Positions 30,631 through 40,092 are shown, numbered from the stretch's first letter. The stretch is DNA of 64,000 nucleotides from Evansella clarkii (GCF_002019695.1 NZ_KV917376.1:4350974-4414973); one strand, 5' to 3'. A program made the numbers and translations. Notes: generated by a model not told the origin, from the sequence alone.

Positions 30631-31284
30631 TTACATTGCCTGAATACAGGACGGGGAATTATTTCGCGGATTATTCACCTCTTCTGCCACAGGGTACGCT
30701 GTCATCAGCTCCGATGGAAAAGGATCGAAAAAGTGACTCGCCTCTCTGCTGGCAACCCATTCCTGCCACTTGTCTTCCTGAAGAATAACCGGCATCCTGT
30801 CATGCAGTGAGTTCATTAATTTATTTGGCCTCGTGGTAAGTATGGTACAGGTGGTGAGCAACTTCCCATCATCACTTTTCCACCGGTCCCACAGACCGGC
30901 AAACAGGACAGGGGCATTATTCGCCATCTTAATATAATATGGCTGCTTCCCCTCTCCCTCCTGCTTCCATTCATAAAATCCATCCGCTGGAATCACACAT
31001 CTCCTTTTTTCTACAAGATGTTTGAACGCGGGTTTTTCATGAACTGTTTCTGACCGTGCATTAATCATTTTGTAACGTGAAGAAGGAGCAGCACTCCAGG
31101 ATGGAATGAGCCCCCACTTTATTAAACCGCCTCTGTAGCTTATTTTCCCCTTAACCACAGCGAATACAAACTGGCCAGGTGCTATATTATAGCGGGCTTC
31201 CATCTGAAAGTCTTCTTTGTTTTCCAGATTAAAATAGCCAGCGAGAAAGTCAGGATCTGCATACAGTGTAAAACGTCCGCACAT
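30631..31284 (-). CDS. SRAP domain protein (YedK/HMCES type)
   Basis: SRAP proteins form covalent thiazolidine crosslinks to abasic sites in single-stranded DNA through the Cys exposed after Met removal. The frame opens at 31293, but the catalytic MCGRF must be the N-terminus, so ATG 31284 is the start (217 aa). Also visible are the conserved ARYNIAPGQ, WGLIPSW, INARSET, CVIPADGFYEW and the active-site HDRMPVIL. Its start lies at the 3' end of patA, so it is likely co-transcribed. Confidence 0.92.
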   Translation of the reverse strand: MCGRFTLYADPDFLAGYFNLENKEDFQMEARYNIAPGQFVFAVVKGKISYRGGLIKWGLIPSWSAAPSSRYKMINARSETVHEKPAFKHLVEKRRCVIPADGFYEWKQEGEGKQPYYIKMANNAPVLFAGLWDRWKSDDGKLLTTCTILTTRPNKLMNSLHDRMPVILQEDKWQEWVASREASHFFDPFPSELMTAYPVAEEVNNPRNNSPSCIQAM

Positions 31285-31289
31285 TTCAC

Positions 31290-32453
31290 TCACCTTCTTT
31301 GTACTTTTTTCCAGAACTGTTCAAGCCTGTTAAGTGCCTCTTCAAGTTCCTCCATGCGGTAGGCATAAGACAATCTGATATAGCCTTCACCATAGGAAGA
31401 AAAAGCATTTCCCGGCACAACAGCAAGTTTTTCTTCCTCAAGGAGCCTCACAGCAAATTCAAACGAACTAAGCCCTGATTCACTTACCGACGGGAAAACG
31501 TAAAAAGCTCCTGAAGGTTCATTCACTTTCATCCCCATATCTTTCAGCCTGCTGATGACAAAGTCTCTTCTCTTCCTGTATTCCTGTTTCATATACAACG
31601 GATCTTCCGCGCCATTTTTTAGGGCTTCCAGTGCGGCACGCTGAGACACAGAAGAGGCACAAGTAATATTATACTGGTGCACTTTTAACATATGTTTCAC
31701 GATATAAGCAGGGGCAAGGGCGAACCCAATCCTCCATCCTGTCATAGAATGCGATTTAGAAACCCCATTAATAACGATAGTCTTTTCTTTCATATGGGGA
31801 AAAGAAGCGATAGAAATATGCTCCTGCCCATAATTCAGTTCAGAATAAATTTCATCGGAAATAACGAACAGCTCTTTTCCTGCTAAAAAGGATGCCAGCT
31901 TTTCAGCCTGGCTGTACGTAAGGACCGCGCCTGTAGGGTTTGAAGGGTAGGGAAGTATGACCGCTTTCGTTTTTGCAGTCAGATTAGCTTCTATTTGTTC
32001 GCTTGTTATTACAAAGTCAGATTCTGTCGTATCTACAAATACCGGGGTTCCTCCACATAATGAAACAATCGGAGCATAAGCAGGATAAACAGGTGCAGGA
32101 ATAATTACTTCGGATCCTTCTTCTAAGATTGTCCGCATCGCAATATCGATTGCCTGAGAAGCCCCTGCAGTAGTAATAATTTCACTATTCCAGTCATAAG
32201 AGAGGTTGTATTTTGATTCCATAAAATGTGCAGCTGCTTTAAGAAGCTCCTCCTCACCGGCATTTTTTGTATAGCCGGTTCTGTTTTCATCAATAGCCAG
32301 TTTTGCGGCCTCTTTGATGTGGTGAGGAGTATGGAAGTCAGGCTGCCCCAAGGTGAGCTGTACTGCGTCAGGCACCTTGGCGACCCTGTTAAAAAACTGC
32401 CTTATACCGGATATTTCTATATTTCTTACTTTAGAATTGATTAAGTGTTCCAT
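31290..32453 (-). CDS. patA: PLP-dependent aminotransferase A
   Basis: This 387-aa class I/II aminotransferase resembles Bacillus PatA (N-acetyl-L,L-diaminopimelate/aromatic type). The start MEHLINSKVRNIEISGIRQF and LTLGQPDFHTPHHIKEAA are the PatA pattern. PLP-binding features are PYPSNPTGAVL, DEIYSEL and the Schiff-base Lys in GVSKSHSMTGWR, with the C-terminal Arg in IRLSYAY. Substrate preference cannot be read from sequence alone. The SRAP gene follows directly. Confidence 0.88.
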   Translation of the reverse strand: MEHLINSKVRNIEISGIRQFFNRVAKVPDAVQLTLGQPDFHTPHHIKEAAKLAIDENRTGYTKNAGEEELLKAAAHFMESKYNLSYDWNSEIITTAGASQAIDIAMRTILEEGSEVIIPAPVYPAYAPIVSLCGGTPVFVDTTESDFVITSEQIEANLTAKTKAVILPYPSNPTGAVLTYSQAEKLASFLAGKELFVISDEIYSELNYGQEHISIASFPHMKEKTIVINGVSKSHSMTGWRIGFALAPAYIVKHMLKVHQYNITCASSVSQRAALEALKNGAEDPLYMKQEYRKRRDFVISRLKDMGMKVNEPSGAFYVFPSVSESGLSSFEFAVRLLEEEKLAVVPGNAFSSYGEGYIRLSYAYRMEELEEALNRLEQFWKKVQRR

Positions 32454-32477
32454 TGTATACCTGCCTTTTTGGTCTGT

Positions 32478-32987
32478 TTACAAAAACCAGTCTATGCTTA
32501 ATATCATAATTATAAAATAAATCATATAAAGAATTATTGCACTTATTGCAACTAAAAACAAAAGTTTTGTGCCTGAGTATTCCACCTTAAACAATCTGCG
32601 TACATAACCGCTGGAAAAGAGGCTGATCATAGCCAGGAACAGGACAAGAAGTATAATATCTGCTATGAAGAGGTTCAGCTGCAGTGTTTCTGCTATAGTT
32701 CCTGCCATTATATTTAAAACAACCACTGCAAGAGCGATAGCATTAGCAAGAAACAGTTTACTGTGAAGAATAATTGTTAACCACCAGCTCCAGGTTTTCT
32801 TCATCAGCAGACCAACAGAAGATATAATCAGAAGCAGATAGACACTATCTGATATAAGATCAAGAAGTATCCTCTCCGTAAATCCCCACTGTATACCGAT
32901 ATAAGCATAATATATAAAATAAACGGCTACTAATAAAATCTGAAGTATTGCAATGATTTTTACAAATAAAGGTGTTTTTTCATCCAT
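32478..32987 (-). CDS. Membrane protein of unknown function
   Basis: ATG 32987, 8 nt after GAAGGAGAG, gives 169 aa. The longer frame to 33086 crosses the terminator of the gene upstream and is unlikely. Four to five hydrophobic helices fill most of the protein, with almost no soluble part. The family is not recognised. It sits between the esterase and patA, same strand, with its own ribosome binding site and 24 bp before patA. Confidence 0.6.
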   Translation of the reverse strand: MDEKTPLFVKIIAILQILLVAVYFIYYAYIGIQWGFTERILLDLISDSVYLLLIISSVGLLMKKTWSWWLTIILHSKLFLANAIALAVVVLNIMAGTIAETLQLNLFIADIILLVLFLAMISLFSSGYVRRLFKVEYSGTKLLFLVAISAIILYMIYFIIMILSIDWFL

Positions 32988-33020
32988 TAGATTCTCTCCT
33001 TCAGCCGCTGTTTTCAGACA

Positions 33021-33049
33021 GACAAAAAGCGGGAAGGCCCGCTTTTGTC
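33021..33049 (-). terminator. Terminator of the esterase gene
   Basis: GACAAAAGCGGG pairs with CCCGCTTTTTGTC on the minus strand just past the stop at 33052, with T residues inside the descending arm. Confidence 0.7.
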
Positions 33050-33051
33050 TT

Positions 33052-34233
33052 TTACTGATTAATAAAATTAGCTCCTGTTCTTCCAAGAAGGTATGCAGCT
33101 ATCGCAAAAGCTTCCGTCTGGTCCCTGACCCTGTCGAAGCCCTGAGGCGGCTGTCTTACCTGCAGCTGATACGGGTCTGTTACCTGCAGTGTATCATCAT
33201 GAGCGTGGCGAAGGAAGCTGGCTGCTTCCTGGAGACCATACTGGCCGCTCTGCATCACTTCATAGAAGGAAACAAATCCATGCATTACTCCTCTGTATCT
33301 GGTGGCTCTCACCGGTACTCCTGATTGAGCCAGCCTCTCAGCATAAGCTTCCCCTTCGTCTCTTAACGGATCGAATTCCGCGGTTATCACCAGCGCAGGA
33401 GGAAGGCCGCTCAAATCTTCAGCCTGCAGAGGGGAAGTATACGGACTTCCCCACATCGTCTCATCCGGGGTGTATAAGTCTCTTGCCCGGTACATCACTG
33501 ATCTGGATAACAAATAATATCCGCTGTCGTATATATCCCGGGACTCCAGAGGAACGTCCTGAAATGTTGTTAACGGGTAAAGGAGAACCTGGGAAGTAAT
33601 ATCAGGACCGTTCCTGTCTCTCGCCATGAGTGTCATTACCGTTGCCAGGTTTCCACCTGCGCTGTCTCCAGCTACACTTAACCTGTCAGCATCCCCATTA
33701 AAGGTTTCTGAGTTTTCAACGGCCCAGTTAATCGCAGCATAACTGTCTTCCACGGCAGCCGGAAAAACATGTTCCGGTGCCACTCTGTATCCAACTGCAA
33801 CAACTACACTTTGCGTTCTGGCAGCTAATGAACGTACAATATTGTCATGAGAATCTATATCACCAAAGCCTTGCATGAAAGCTCCACCATGGTAATACAT
33901 TACGATTGGAAAAGGTCCCTCTCCCTGAGGCCTGTACACTCTTACAGGAATCTGGACATCATCCTGAACAGGAATATACAGGTCTTCCCTGAGGAGGGGA
34001 TTTCCTCCTCCGCCGCTCCCTCCTGAAACAATTTGCGGGACTCGGATATTTATATCTAAATTAACGAGGTTATTATTAATAGCATGAAGCACGACTGCAG
34101 TTTTTGCAGGCAGCCTTCCTTCATCAGTTGTCTGCCATAAATATACTGAAATGGCAATCAGGACAAATAAGGAAGCGGTCAGCAATGAGCCGAGAAGAAA
34201 TATATTTTTTAGCAGACGGCTGGCCCATTTCAT
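33052..34233 (-). CDS. Membrane-anchored alpha/beta hydrolase (HSL-type esterase)
   Basis: The 393-aa protein carries an N-terminal hydrophobic anchor (about residues 10-34, FLLGSLLTASLFVLIAISVYL) and an extracytoplasmic hormone-sensitive-lipase-type hydrolase domain. Visible are the oxyanion motif YYHGGAFMQGF, nucleophile elbow VAGDSAGGNLA, acid AEFDPLRDEGEAYA and His in VMHGFVSF, so the catalytic triad is complete. A Gly/Ser-rich stretch (VSGGSGGGGNPL) links anchor and enzyme. Substrate unknown, probably short acyl esters. Ribosome binding site GGGGAGGGGG; monocistronic. Confidence 0.85.
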   Translation of the reverse strand: MKWASRLLKNIFLLGSLLTASLFVLIAISVYLWQTTDEGRLPAKTAVVLHAINNNLVNLDINIRVPQIVSGGSGGGGNPLLREDLYIPVQDDVQIPVRVYRPQGEGPFPIVMYYHGGAFMQGFGDIDSHDNIVRSLAARTQSVVVAVGYRVAPEHVFPAAVEDSYAAINWAVENSETFNGDADRLSVAGDSAGGNLATVMTLMARDRNGPDITSQVLLYPLTTFQDVPLESRDIYDSGYYLLSRSVMYRARDLYTPDETMWGSPYTSPLQAEDLSGLPPALVITAEFDPLRDEGEAYAERLAQSGVPVRATRYRGVMHGFVSFYEVMQSGQYGLQEAASFLRHAHDDTLQVTDPYQLQVRQPPQGFDRVRDQTEAFAIAAYLLGRTGANFINQ

Positions 34234-34357
34234 ACTACGTTCCCCCTCCCCGGTTGATGTTTAATATAGTATATTATTAAACTGCCTTTTAAGTGATTTT
34301 ACCATCTCCGCTAAGTAAATAAAACGGAAGGAAGACAATTATTTTCCTTACATAATG

Positions 34358-34697
34358 AATTTCATATATAGACATTGAAAAAACTAACATTACTTTTCGA
34401 TTGCAGCGTAAGACGGCGACTGTCTCTTCCTCTGCTCCTGCAGTTACTCGTCGCAAAAAGAGTTTTGCCAGCTCAGCTCCGCAAGAATATCCGTCGATAC
34501 AAATCGATGCATTTGCGGTGAAGAAGATGCTCGTTCCGACGGGAGAAGCGCGGGCTGAAAATCCATTTTTGGCGGCGGTCAGCCGGCAAAAATTAGTTGA
34601 AGCCGTGCCCGCAGAACGCGTCCGTCTGAAGCGCAAATCGAACAACAAAATAACATTATAAGATAAGGTTCCTATTAATGAGGAAGATCTGGAATTA
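34358..34697 (+). repeat. MITE-like element, copy B
   Basis: Same element as 20590-20953, in the same orientation, without the 32-bp duplication. Imperfect terminal inverted repeats are clearer here: TTCGATTGCAGCGTAAGACGG near 34396 against the complement of CCGTCTGAAGCGCAAATCGAA near 34620. It fills the space between the esterase promoter side and the 3' end of the carboxypeptidase gene. The 86-codon frame through it is a by-product. Confidence 0.75.
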
Positions 34698-34704
34698 ACT
34701 TCAC

Positions 34705-35868
34705 TTATGGCTGTGTAATCCCGTTTGTGAGGATCAGTGGAAACCCAGTAATAATAAATAAGTCCAGGAGTCTCTTCAACCGGGAGTCGTCCTCATTTTC
34801 GATTTCTGTATAAGGCCCGTCAATACTGAACCAGGGAAGTTCCACCATTTTTCTTTCCTCAAGCTCTACTTTCATAATTTCCCGATCATCCTCTCCGTAA
34901 ACGAAGACAATTCCCTGATCAGAAGAAATATTCCAGCTTACCTCTTCCCCTTTCCTCACGGTAACGGGGATTGGTTCCGGAAAAAGATAATCCCGCAAGT
35001 ATGGTTCATTTTCAAAGCTAATGTACCTCGTTTCATAACCGCTTAATGCATACTCGGCAGCCGCAAGTGCATCAAGACGGGCATGCTCCTTAGAAGGAGC
35101 CTTCAGAGTGACGATGATAATTTCCGTCCCGTCTCTTTCAACTGCTGTGGATAAAGTATATCCAGACATAGTAACAAACCCGTTCTTAATGCCGATTACT
35201 TCTTCTTCAGATCGGAGCAGAGGGTGGTGATTGTAAAGACGGGTCTCCCACCCTTCTCCTGTCCAGTCAGTATATTCTGTAGCAACAAGCTCCCGAAAAG
35301 CCTCGTTTTTCATCGCGTACGCACTTATTTTCGCCATATCAGCTGCTGTAGTAATATGCTCTTCTTCAAAAAGACCATGAGGATTCGAGAATGATGAACG
35401 GGTAGTGCCTGCTTTCGTTTCTGTAAAACGGTTCATTCTATCAGCAAATGCTTCGACAGAACCGTCTATATGCTCAGCGATAGCGATTGCCGCATCATTA
35501 CCTGAAGAAATCATAAGACCTTGTAAGAGCTGGCCAAGTGCCATTTCTTCCCCTTCCAGCAAATACACTCTCGTGCCTTCTGCATGCACTGCCTTACTGC
35601 TGACTGTAACCATTTCATCAGGATCATTTGTTTCAATAGCTATAATTGCTGTGATTATCTTCGTGATACTCGCAGGGTACATCTGTTTTTCGCCGTTTTT
35701 TTGAAAAAGAATCTGGCCCGTGTTACTATCAATTATTACTACGGACTCACTGAAAAAATCAGGAACCGTTATTCTTTTTGAAGCCGCAGCTCCCGCCGGC
35801 TGAATAAGAACAAAAAGGGAAACAAACAAGATTATCATTATTTTTATAAAAGAATGCATCAATCTCAT
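34705..35868 (-). CDS. D-alanyl-D-alanine carboxypeptidase (S11, DacF-like)
   Basis: This secreted low-molecular-weight penicillin-binding protein has a signal peptide (FIKIMIILFVSLFVLIQPAGA), SxxK in YPASITKIITA, SGN in SSGNDAAIAIAEH, and a C-terminal domain for membrane association. The third motif, normally KTG, reads KNG in GIKNGFVTMSGYTL, a Thr-to-Asn change at a binding residue. A sporulation role like DacF is possible but not shown. ATG 35868, 9 nt after AAGGA, is preferred over the ATG at 35877 that abuts the AAGGA. Confidence 0.85.
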   Translation of the reverse strand: MRLMHSFIKIMIILFVSLFVLIQPAGAAASKRITVPDFFSESVVIIDSNTGQILFQKNGEKQMYPASITKIITAIIAIETNDPDEMVTVSSKAVHAEGTRVYLLEGEEMALGQLLQGLMISSGNDAAIAIAEHIDGSVEAFADRMNRFTETKAGTTRSSFSNPHGLFEEEHITTAADMAKISAYAMKNEAFRELVATEYTDWTGEGWETRLYNHHPLLRSEEEVIGIKNGFVTMSGYTLSTAVERDGTEIIIVTLKAPSKEHARLDALAAAEYALSGYETRYISFENEPYLRDYLFPEPIPVTVRKGEEVSWNISSDQGIVFVYGEDDREIMKVELEERKMVELPWFSIDGPYTEIENEDDSRLKRLLDLFIITGFPLILTNGITQP

Positions 35869-36032
35869 ATTTTTCATTCCTTTTTAATAGGAGGTACTTT
35901 AGTCCTAACTATAAGGCGCTTTACTGTAAAAAACAATATATTTTTTAAAATATTTTGATAACATTTTTTTCTAACAGTTCAGGTTGAATTTAAATGGAAC
36001 ACTCTATCCTTAACAGAAGAGGTGAAATTGAA

Positions 36033-37715
36033 ATGAATAAACTGGCAGATCAGCTTATGAAACTCGATGGGAAAGGATACAAGGCTCTAAAATCAGTAAC
36101 AGGTACTTACACAGGAGCTTTTTACAAGTTACATATTGATTATGTACAAGGAGATCCATTTGCAAGCCCCTCAAGAATAAGAGTATATGTGCCGTTTTCT
36201 GAAACAGATTTTAAAAAGAATGATTTTGACAGGAAACACAGGAAAACAGCTTTTGAACATTTTTTCGCAAAAGTAACAAGCTGTAATATTCGCTCCCTTC
36301 CCAACCCAGTTAAAGGTACGGGTAAAAGCGGCGTTGTATTTATAGATACTCCCGGGCAGCAGATGCTGGACAGAACGGCGGTAAGAATATCTGAAATGGG
36401 TATTGAATTCCGCCTCTCAATTGGACTCCCAGCCCGGGGCAGAACAATCCTGGGAAAACAGGCGGCTAACCTTTTAAAACAATTTATCCCTTCAGTCATT
36501 GAAAAAACAATCAGAAACTATGACCGGAAAAAGCTCCGCCGAATTATTAGTTTATCTGATGAACAAAATGATATCCGCAAGTACATAAAAGAAAACCAGC
36601 TTATTTGTTTTGTTGGCAATGAGGCTGTACTTCCAAGGATAAGTGGCGTGAGTGATAAACCTATGCAGGAAAAGACAGTGATATCGTTCCGAACTCCGGC
36701 AGAATACGCCGTTACTATTCCTCTGTCTACAGGAAGAGAAATAGCCGGAATGGGAGTGCCTGAAGGGATTACTGTCATAACAGGCGGTGGATATCACGGT
36801 AAAAGCACACTTCTTCAGGCAATTGAAAAAGGAGTTTATAATCATGAACCAGAAGATGGCAGAGAATATGTGATTACCGATGATACTGCCATGAAAATCA
36901 GAGCAGAAGACGGACGGTCCATACAAAATGTAAATATATCGCCGTTCATAAACCAGCTTCCGTTTAATAAAGATACTGTTAAATTTTCCAGCCCTGACGC
37001 AAGCGGAAGCACCTCACAGGCAGCAAATATTATCGAAGCCATGGAAATGAGATCGGGCGTCCTCCTTATTGACGAGGATACAAGCGCTACTAATTTTATG
37101 ATCAGGGATGCACGAATGCAGAAACTTATAAAAAAAGAGAAGGAGCCAATTACCCCATTCATCGACCGTGTAAGGCAGTTATATACGGAAAAAGGTGTAT
37201 CTACCATTCTCGTAATAGGAGGATCTGGTGATTATTTTGATGCTGCTGACCATGTCATTGCTATGGATGAATATCTCCCATACGACCGGACGGAGGAAGC
37301 GAAGGAAATTGCCGGGCAATTAAAAAGCGGACGGGTAACAGAATCAAAAGATGCTATTGGCAGCCTGATGTTAAGGCCTGCAGCACGGCGTAAAATCGCT
37401 GCTTCTCTGGACAGAAAAGGAAAAGTTGACAGCAAAGGGCTTCACACCATTCTGATTGGAAAAAACAAGCTTTCACTGAACGCTGTTGAGCAGCTGACAG
37501 ATGAAAGCCAGACGAGAGCGATCGCCTTGATGATTAAAAAGATAATAACAGAAAGCGGACCTGAGGAAATGATTCGGTCCATCGATCAACTGTACAGGGA
37601 AATCGAGGAAAAGGGGCTGGAGGCTGTTTCGCCATTTAAAGGCCAGCATCCTGGAGATTTAGCCTTACCGAGAAAAAATGAGGTTGCCGCGGCGTTTAAC
37701 AGAATCAGGGTTTAA
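36033..37715 (+). CDS. ABC-class P-loop ATPase (COG3044 / PF09818 type)
   Basis: The roughly 560-aa cytoplasmic protein is a single-chain predicted ATPase. It has a conserved N-terminal region (LDGKGYKALKSVTGTY, DPFASPSRIRV), Walker A-like GGGYHGKSTLLQAIEKGVYNH, Walker B-like GVLLIDEDTSATNFMIRD, and VIGGSGDYFDAADHVIAMDEY, which together mark this family. Function is not established; no transporter partner is adjacent. ATG 36033 follows AGAGGTG; the earlier in-frame ATG at 35994 has no ribosome binding site. Confidence 0.88.
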   Translation: MNKLADQLMKLDGKGYKALKSVTGTYTGAFYKLHIDYVQGDPFASPSRIRVYVPFSETDFKKNDFDRKHRKTAFEHFFAKVTSCNIRSLPNPVKGTGKSGVVFIDTPGQQMLDRTAVRISEMGIEFRLSIGLPARGRTILGKQAANLLKQFIPSVIEKTIRNYDRKKLRRIISLSDEQNDIRKYIKENQLICFVGNEAVLPRISGVSDKPMQEKTVISFRTPAEYAVTIPLSTGREIAGMGVPEGITVITGGGYHGKSTLLQAIEKGVYNHEPEDGREYVITDDTAMKIRAEDGRSIQNVNISPFINQLPFNKDTVKFSSPDASGSTSQAANIIEAMEMRSGVLLIDEDTSATNFMIRDARMQKLIKKEKEPITPFIDRVRQLYTEKGVSTILVIGGSGDYFDAADHVIAMDEYLPYDRTEEAKEIAGQLKSGRVTESKDAIGSLMLRPAARRKIAASLDRKGKVDSKGLHTILIGKNKLSLNAVEQLTDESQTRAIALMIKKIITESGPEEMIRSIDQLYREIEEKGLEAVSPFKGQHPGDLALPRKNEVAAAFNRIRV

Positions 37716-37717
37716 TT

Positions 37718-37798
37718 ATGGTGTGAGGGAGTGCGTCTCTTACGGTACCCCGATGGTCAGACTGACATCACTCAGTGACTGCAAGACCCTCCTGAATC
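37718..37798 (+). other. Possible structured 3' region
   Basis: About 80 nt after the ATPase stop contain GAGGGAGTGC facing GCAAGACCCTC, with the self-complementary GTCAGACTGAC and TCACTCAGTGA between them. It could fold, but no family is recognised. Confidence 0.25.
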
Positions 37799-37800
37799 AA

Positions 37801-37836
37801 AAAAGTGCCGCAGTTTATAATGCTGCGGCACTTTCA
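37801..37836. terminator. Bidirectional terminator between ATPase gene and msrB
   Basis: AAAGTGCCGCAG pairs with CTGCGGCACTTT. Six T residues follow on the minus strand, TTTCATTT on the plus strand. Confidence 0.85.
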
Positions 37837-37844
37837 TTTAAATG

Positions 37845-38279
37845 CTATTCTCCAAAAATCGCTTTATACTCGCCGTAGCCTTCTTCATCAAGTTTATCTT
37901 TCGGGATGAACCTGATTGAGGCCGAATTAATACAATACCTCAGTCCTGTCGGTTCCGGACCATCATTAAAAACGTGCCCTAAATGGGAATCCCCTTCCCT
38001 GCTCCTTACTTCAGTCCGTACCATAAAATGGGTAAAATCGTCTTTTTCCACAATGTTTTCTTCCTCTAAAGGCTTGAAAAAGCTTGGCCATCCGCATGTT
38101 GAATGAAATTTCTCACGAGAGCTGAACAATGGCTCCCCTGAAACAACATCCACATAAAGACCTTCTTCAAAAAAGTCCCAGTATTCATTATTAAACGGCT
38201 GCTCTGTAGCATCATTTTGTGTAACTTCAAACTGGATAGGAGTCAGTTTCTTCTTTAGTTCTTCTTTATTTTTAGCCAT
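37845..38279 (-). CDS. msrB: Peptide-methionine (R)-S-oxide reductase
   Basis: This 144-aa enzyme repairs the R-form of methionine sulfoxide. Core motifs are [28 protein letters not shown] and the catalytic Cys in [13 protein letters not shown]. The structural CxxC zinc pairs of some MsrB proteins are absent (SGEPLF instead), as in the zinc-free Bacillus type. It overlaps msrA by 8 nt, indicating an msrA-msrB operon. Confidence 0.95.
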   Translation of the reverse strand: MAKNKEELKKKLTPIQFEVTQNDATEQPFNNEYWDFFEEGLYVDVVSGEPLFSSREKFHSTCGWPSFFKPLEEENIVEKDDFTHFMVRTEVRSREGDSHLGHVFNDGPEPTGLRYCINSASIRFIPKDKLDEEGYGEYKAIFGE

Positions 38280-38814
38280 TTACATCACTCCAATTTTTAT
38301 TAATAAAGTCTTCTCTGCCGCTCCCCTTACGATATGCTTTGTAATGGAGAGGATTTTTACGGTAGTAATCCTGATGGTACTGCTCAGCAGGATAAAAAAC
38401 AGACGCTTCACGTATTTCTGTTACAATCGGTTTGCTGAAGCGGCCGCTCTCTTCAAGAGCCTTTTTTGATGCTTCGGCTTTTTCTTTCTGTTCCTGATTA
38501 TGGCAGAAAATCGCGGTTTGATAAGATTCTCCACGATCGTGGAACTGTCCGCCTGGATCTGTAGGATCAATCTGTGCCCAGAACAGCTCCAGAAGCCTGT
38601 CATAAGAAAATATTTCCGGGTTGAATGTTATTTGTACTGCCTCAAGATGCCCTGTTGTATTGGAACAAACTTCTTCATACGTTGGATTTTCTGTATGTCC
38701 TCCTGTATAACCGGAAATAACCTGATGGATTCCCGGCTGTTCATCAAAGGGGGATACCATGCACCAGAAGCATCCACCTGCAAATGTAGCTTTCTGTAAT
38801 GAATCGCCTGCCAT
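38272..38814 (-). CDS. msrA: Peptide-methionine (S)-S-oxide reductase
   Basis: This 180-aa enzyme has the catalytic motif [13 protein letters not shown], with [35 protein letters not shown] and [15 protein letters not shown], all typical of MsrA. It reduces the S-diastereomer of methionine sulfoxide. Ribosome binding site GAAGGAGG. It is first gene of the pair with msrB. Confidence 0.95.
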   Translation of the reverse strand: MAGDSLQKATFAGGCFWCMVSPFDEQPGIHQVISGYTGGHTENPTYEEVCSNTTGHLEAVQITFNPEIFSYDRLLELFWAQIDPTDPGGQFHDRGESYQTAIFCHNQEQKEKAEASKKALEESGRFSKPIVTEIREASVFYPAEQYHQDYYRKNPLHYKAYRKGSGREDFINKNWSDVNG

Positions 38815-38920
38815 AGAAAAACCTCCTTCACTTTTGTTTCCAGATATTTTAACAGATATATAATTATTTTTCTTACGAGGCGACTTATATTCATAAGTAA
38901 TTAAATCAGGTACAGTCTTA

Positions 38921-39784
38921 TCAGACAGTATACTTCTGAATCACTTTGTCAACATGCCATCCGTACATCTCACCAAAACTATTCAGATGAACGAGCAGAT
39001 AAAACAGCTGATACAACTCTTTCCTGTTATCATACTCCTGATCCAATGGTTTGCAGCCGGAATATGCTTCATAAAACTCCGCTGAAAACCCTCCAAACAA
39101 TTCTGTAAACGCTATTTCCATCTCATTGTGGCCGTAAAATACAGAAGGGTCGATAAATACAGGTTCCCCATTAAAGCGCGACATCCAGTTACCTGACCAG
39201 AGATCCCCATGAAGAAGTGCAGGCACAGGCTGTGCAGGTATCCATTTTTCAAGATTGGCTGCAATATATTCTGCCCCGGTTCTTCGTTTCCCCAGGAGAA
39301 GGTCCTTGGCGGCTGCCTGTTCCAGCTGTGGAATAAGACGTTTCTCCCTGTAGTAATCAACCCAGTTTTCCCACCAGCCATTTTCCTGTTTCATTTCCCC
39401 TATGTATGTGTCTGACCGGTAACCGAAACGTTCAGCAGTAACTCCGTGCAGGCGAGCAACAGCTTCTCCAAGCAATGACTGTAGATTGTTTTCCGGTCTC
39501 TCCTCAATCCATTCAAGAATAAGCCCATTATATCCCATACCTTCATATAACCCGTACACTTCCGGAACGTATACTCCTCCTTTTGTTTGCAGCTCCAGGA
39601 GGCCGTCTTTTTCACTTTGAAAAAATTCCGCCGATACATTTCTGTTAAGTTTAAGAAAATAAGGCTTTTTCTCTGTTTCAGCATAGAAAGCTTCGTTGAT
39701 GTCTCCTCCAGACAACTTTTTTATATTTAATATCCGTTCCTTATCTCCCATGGCTTTAATTGCTTTTCTTATGACGTTTTCCAT
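38921..39784 (-). CDS. Fructosamine/ketosamine kinase family protein
   Basis: The 287-aa APH-fold kinase of the fructosamine-3-kinase family shows the pattern LSGGDINEAFYAE, PYFLKLN, LLHGDLWSGNW and FIDPSVFYGHNEMEIAFTELFGGF. Such enzymes phosphorylate glycated amines or proteins so the adduct decomposes; the substrate here is unknown. ATG 39784 follows AGGGGTGAT. The longer frame to 39826 lacks a ribosome binding site. Confidence 0.88.
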   Translation of the reverse strand: MENVIRKAIKAMGDKERILNIKKLSGGDINEAFYAETEKKPYFLKLNRNVSAEFFQSEKDGLLELQTKGGVYVPEVYGLYEGMGYNGLILEWIEERPENNLQSLLGEAVARLHGVTAERFGYRSDTYIGEMKQENGWWENWVDYYREKRLIPQLEQAAAKDLLLGKRRTGAEYIAANLEKWIPAQPVPALLHGDLWSGNWMSRFNGEPVFIDPSVFYGHNEMEIAFTELFGGFSAEFYEAYSGCKPLDQEYDNRKELYQLFYLLVHLNSFGEMYGWHVDKVIQKYTV

Positions 39785-39894
39785 AATATCACCCCTGAAA
39801 TTATCATAAAAAGGAAGAATACCCAAAGAAATTTTGCAGCATGTACCTCCTGGTTTTATAATGGTATTAATCCCTTAAAAAGGAGGCTGCTATA

Positions 39895-40065
39895 TTGCCA
39901 GAAAATAAAAGATGCCCTGAATGCGGCGGATTGTTAGTAGAAGATGCATGGGAAACTGTAAAAACAAATGACGATGGGTCCTATACAATTGATGCATTTC
40001 TAGCTTATAAGTGTATACAGCGATGCGGGTATTATATACCTATAGACAGGAAGGACCAGCCATAA
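39895..40065 (+). CDS. Zinc-ribbon peptide (56 aa)
   Basis: TTG start 8 nt after AAGGAGG. The peptide reads MPENKRCPECGG... and later YKCIQRCGYYIP, so two Cys pairs (CxxC and CxxxC) probably bind one zinc. Between them is a polar beta-type segment (TNDDGSYTIDAFLA). No family is recognised. It has its own terminator directly after the stop, which supports it being a real gene. Confidence 0.65.
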   Translation: MPENKRCPECGGLLVEDAWETVKTNDDGSYTIDAFLAYKCIQRCGYYIPIDRKDQP

Positions 40066-40092
40066 TCATTCTGGCCGGTCCTGTTTTCTTTT
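40052..40092 (+). terminator. Terminator of the zinc-ribbon gene
   Basis: AGGACC(A)GCCA pairs with TGGC(C)GGTCCT and is followed by GTTTTCTTTT. The stem begins inside the last codons. Confidence 0.75.
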
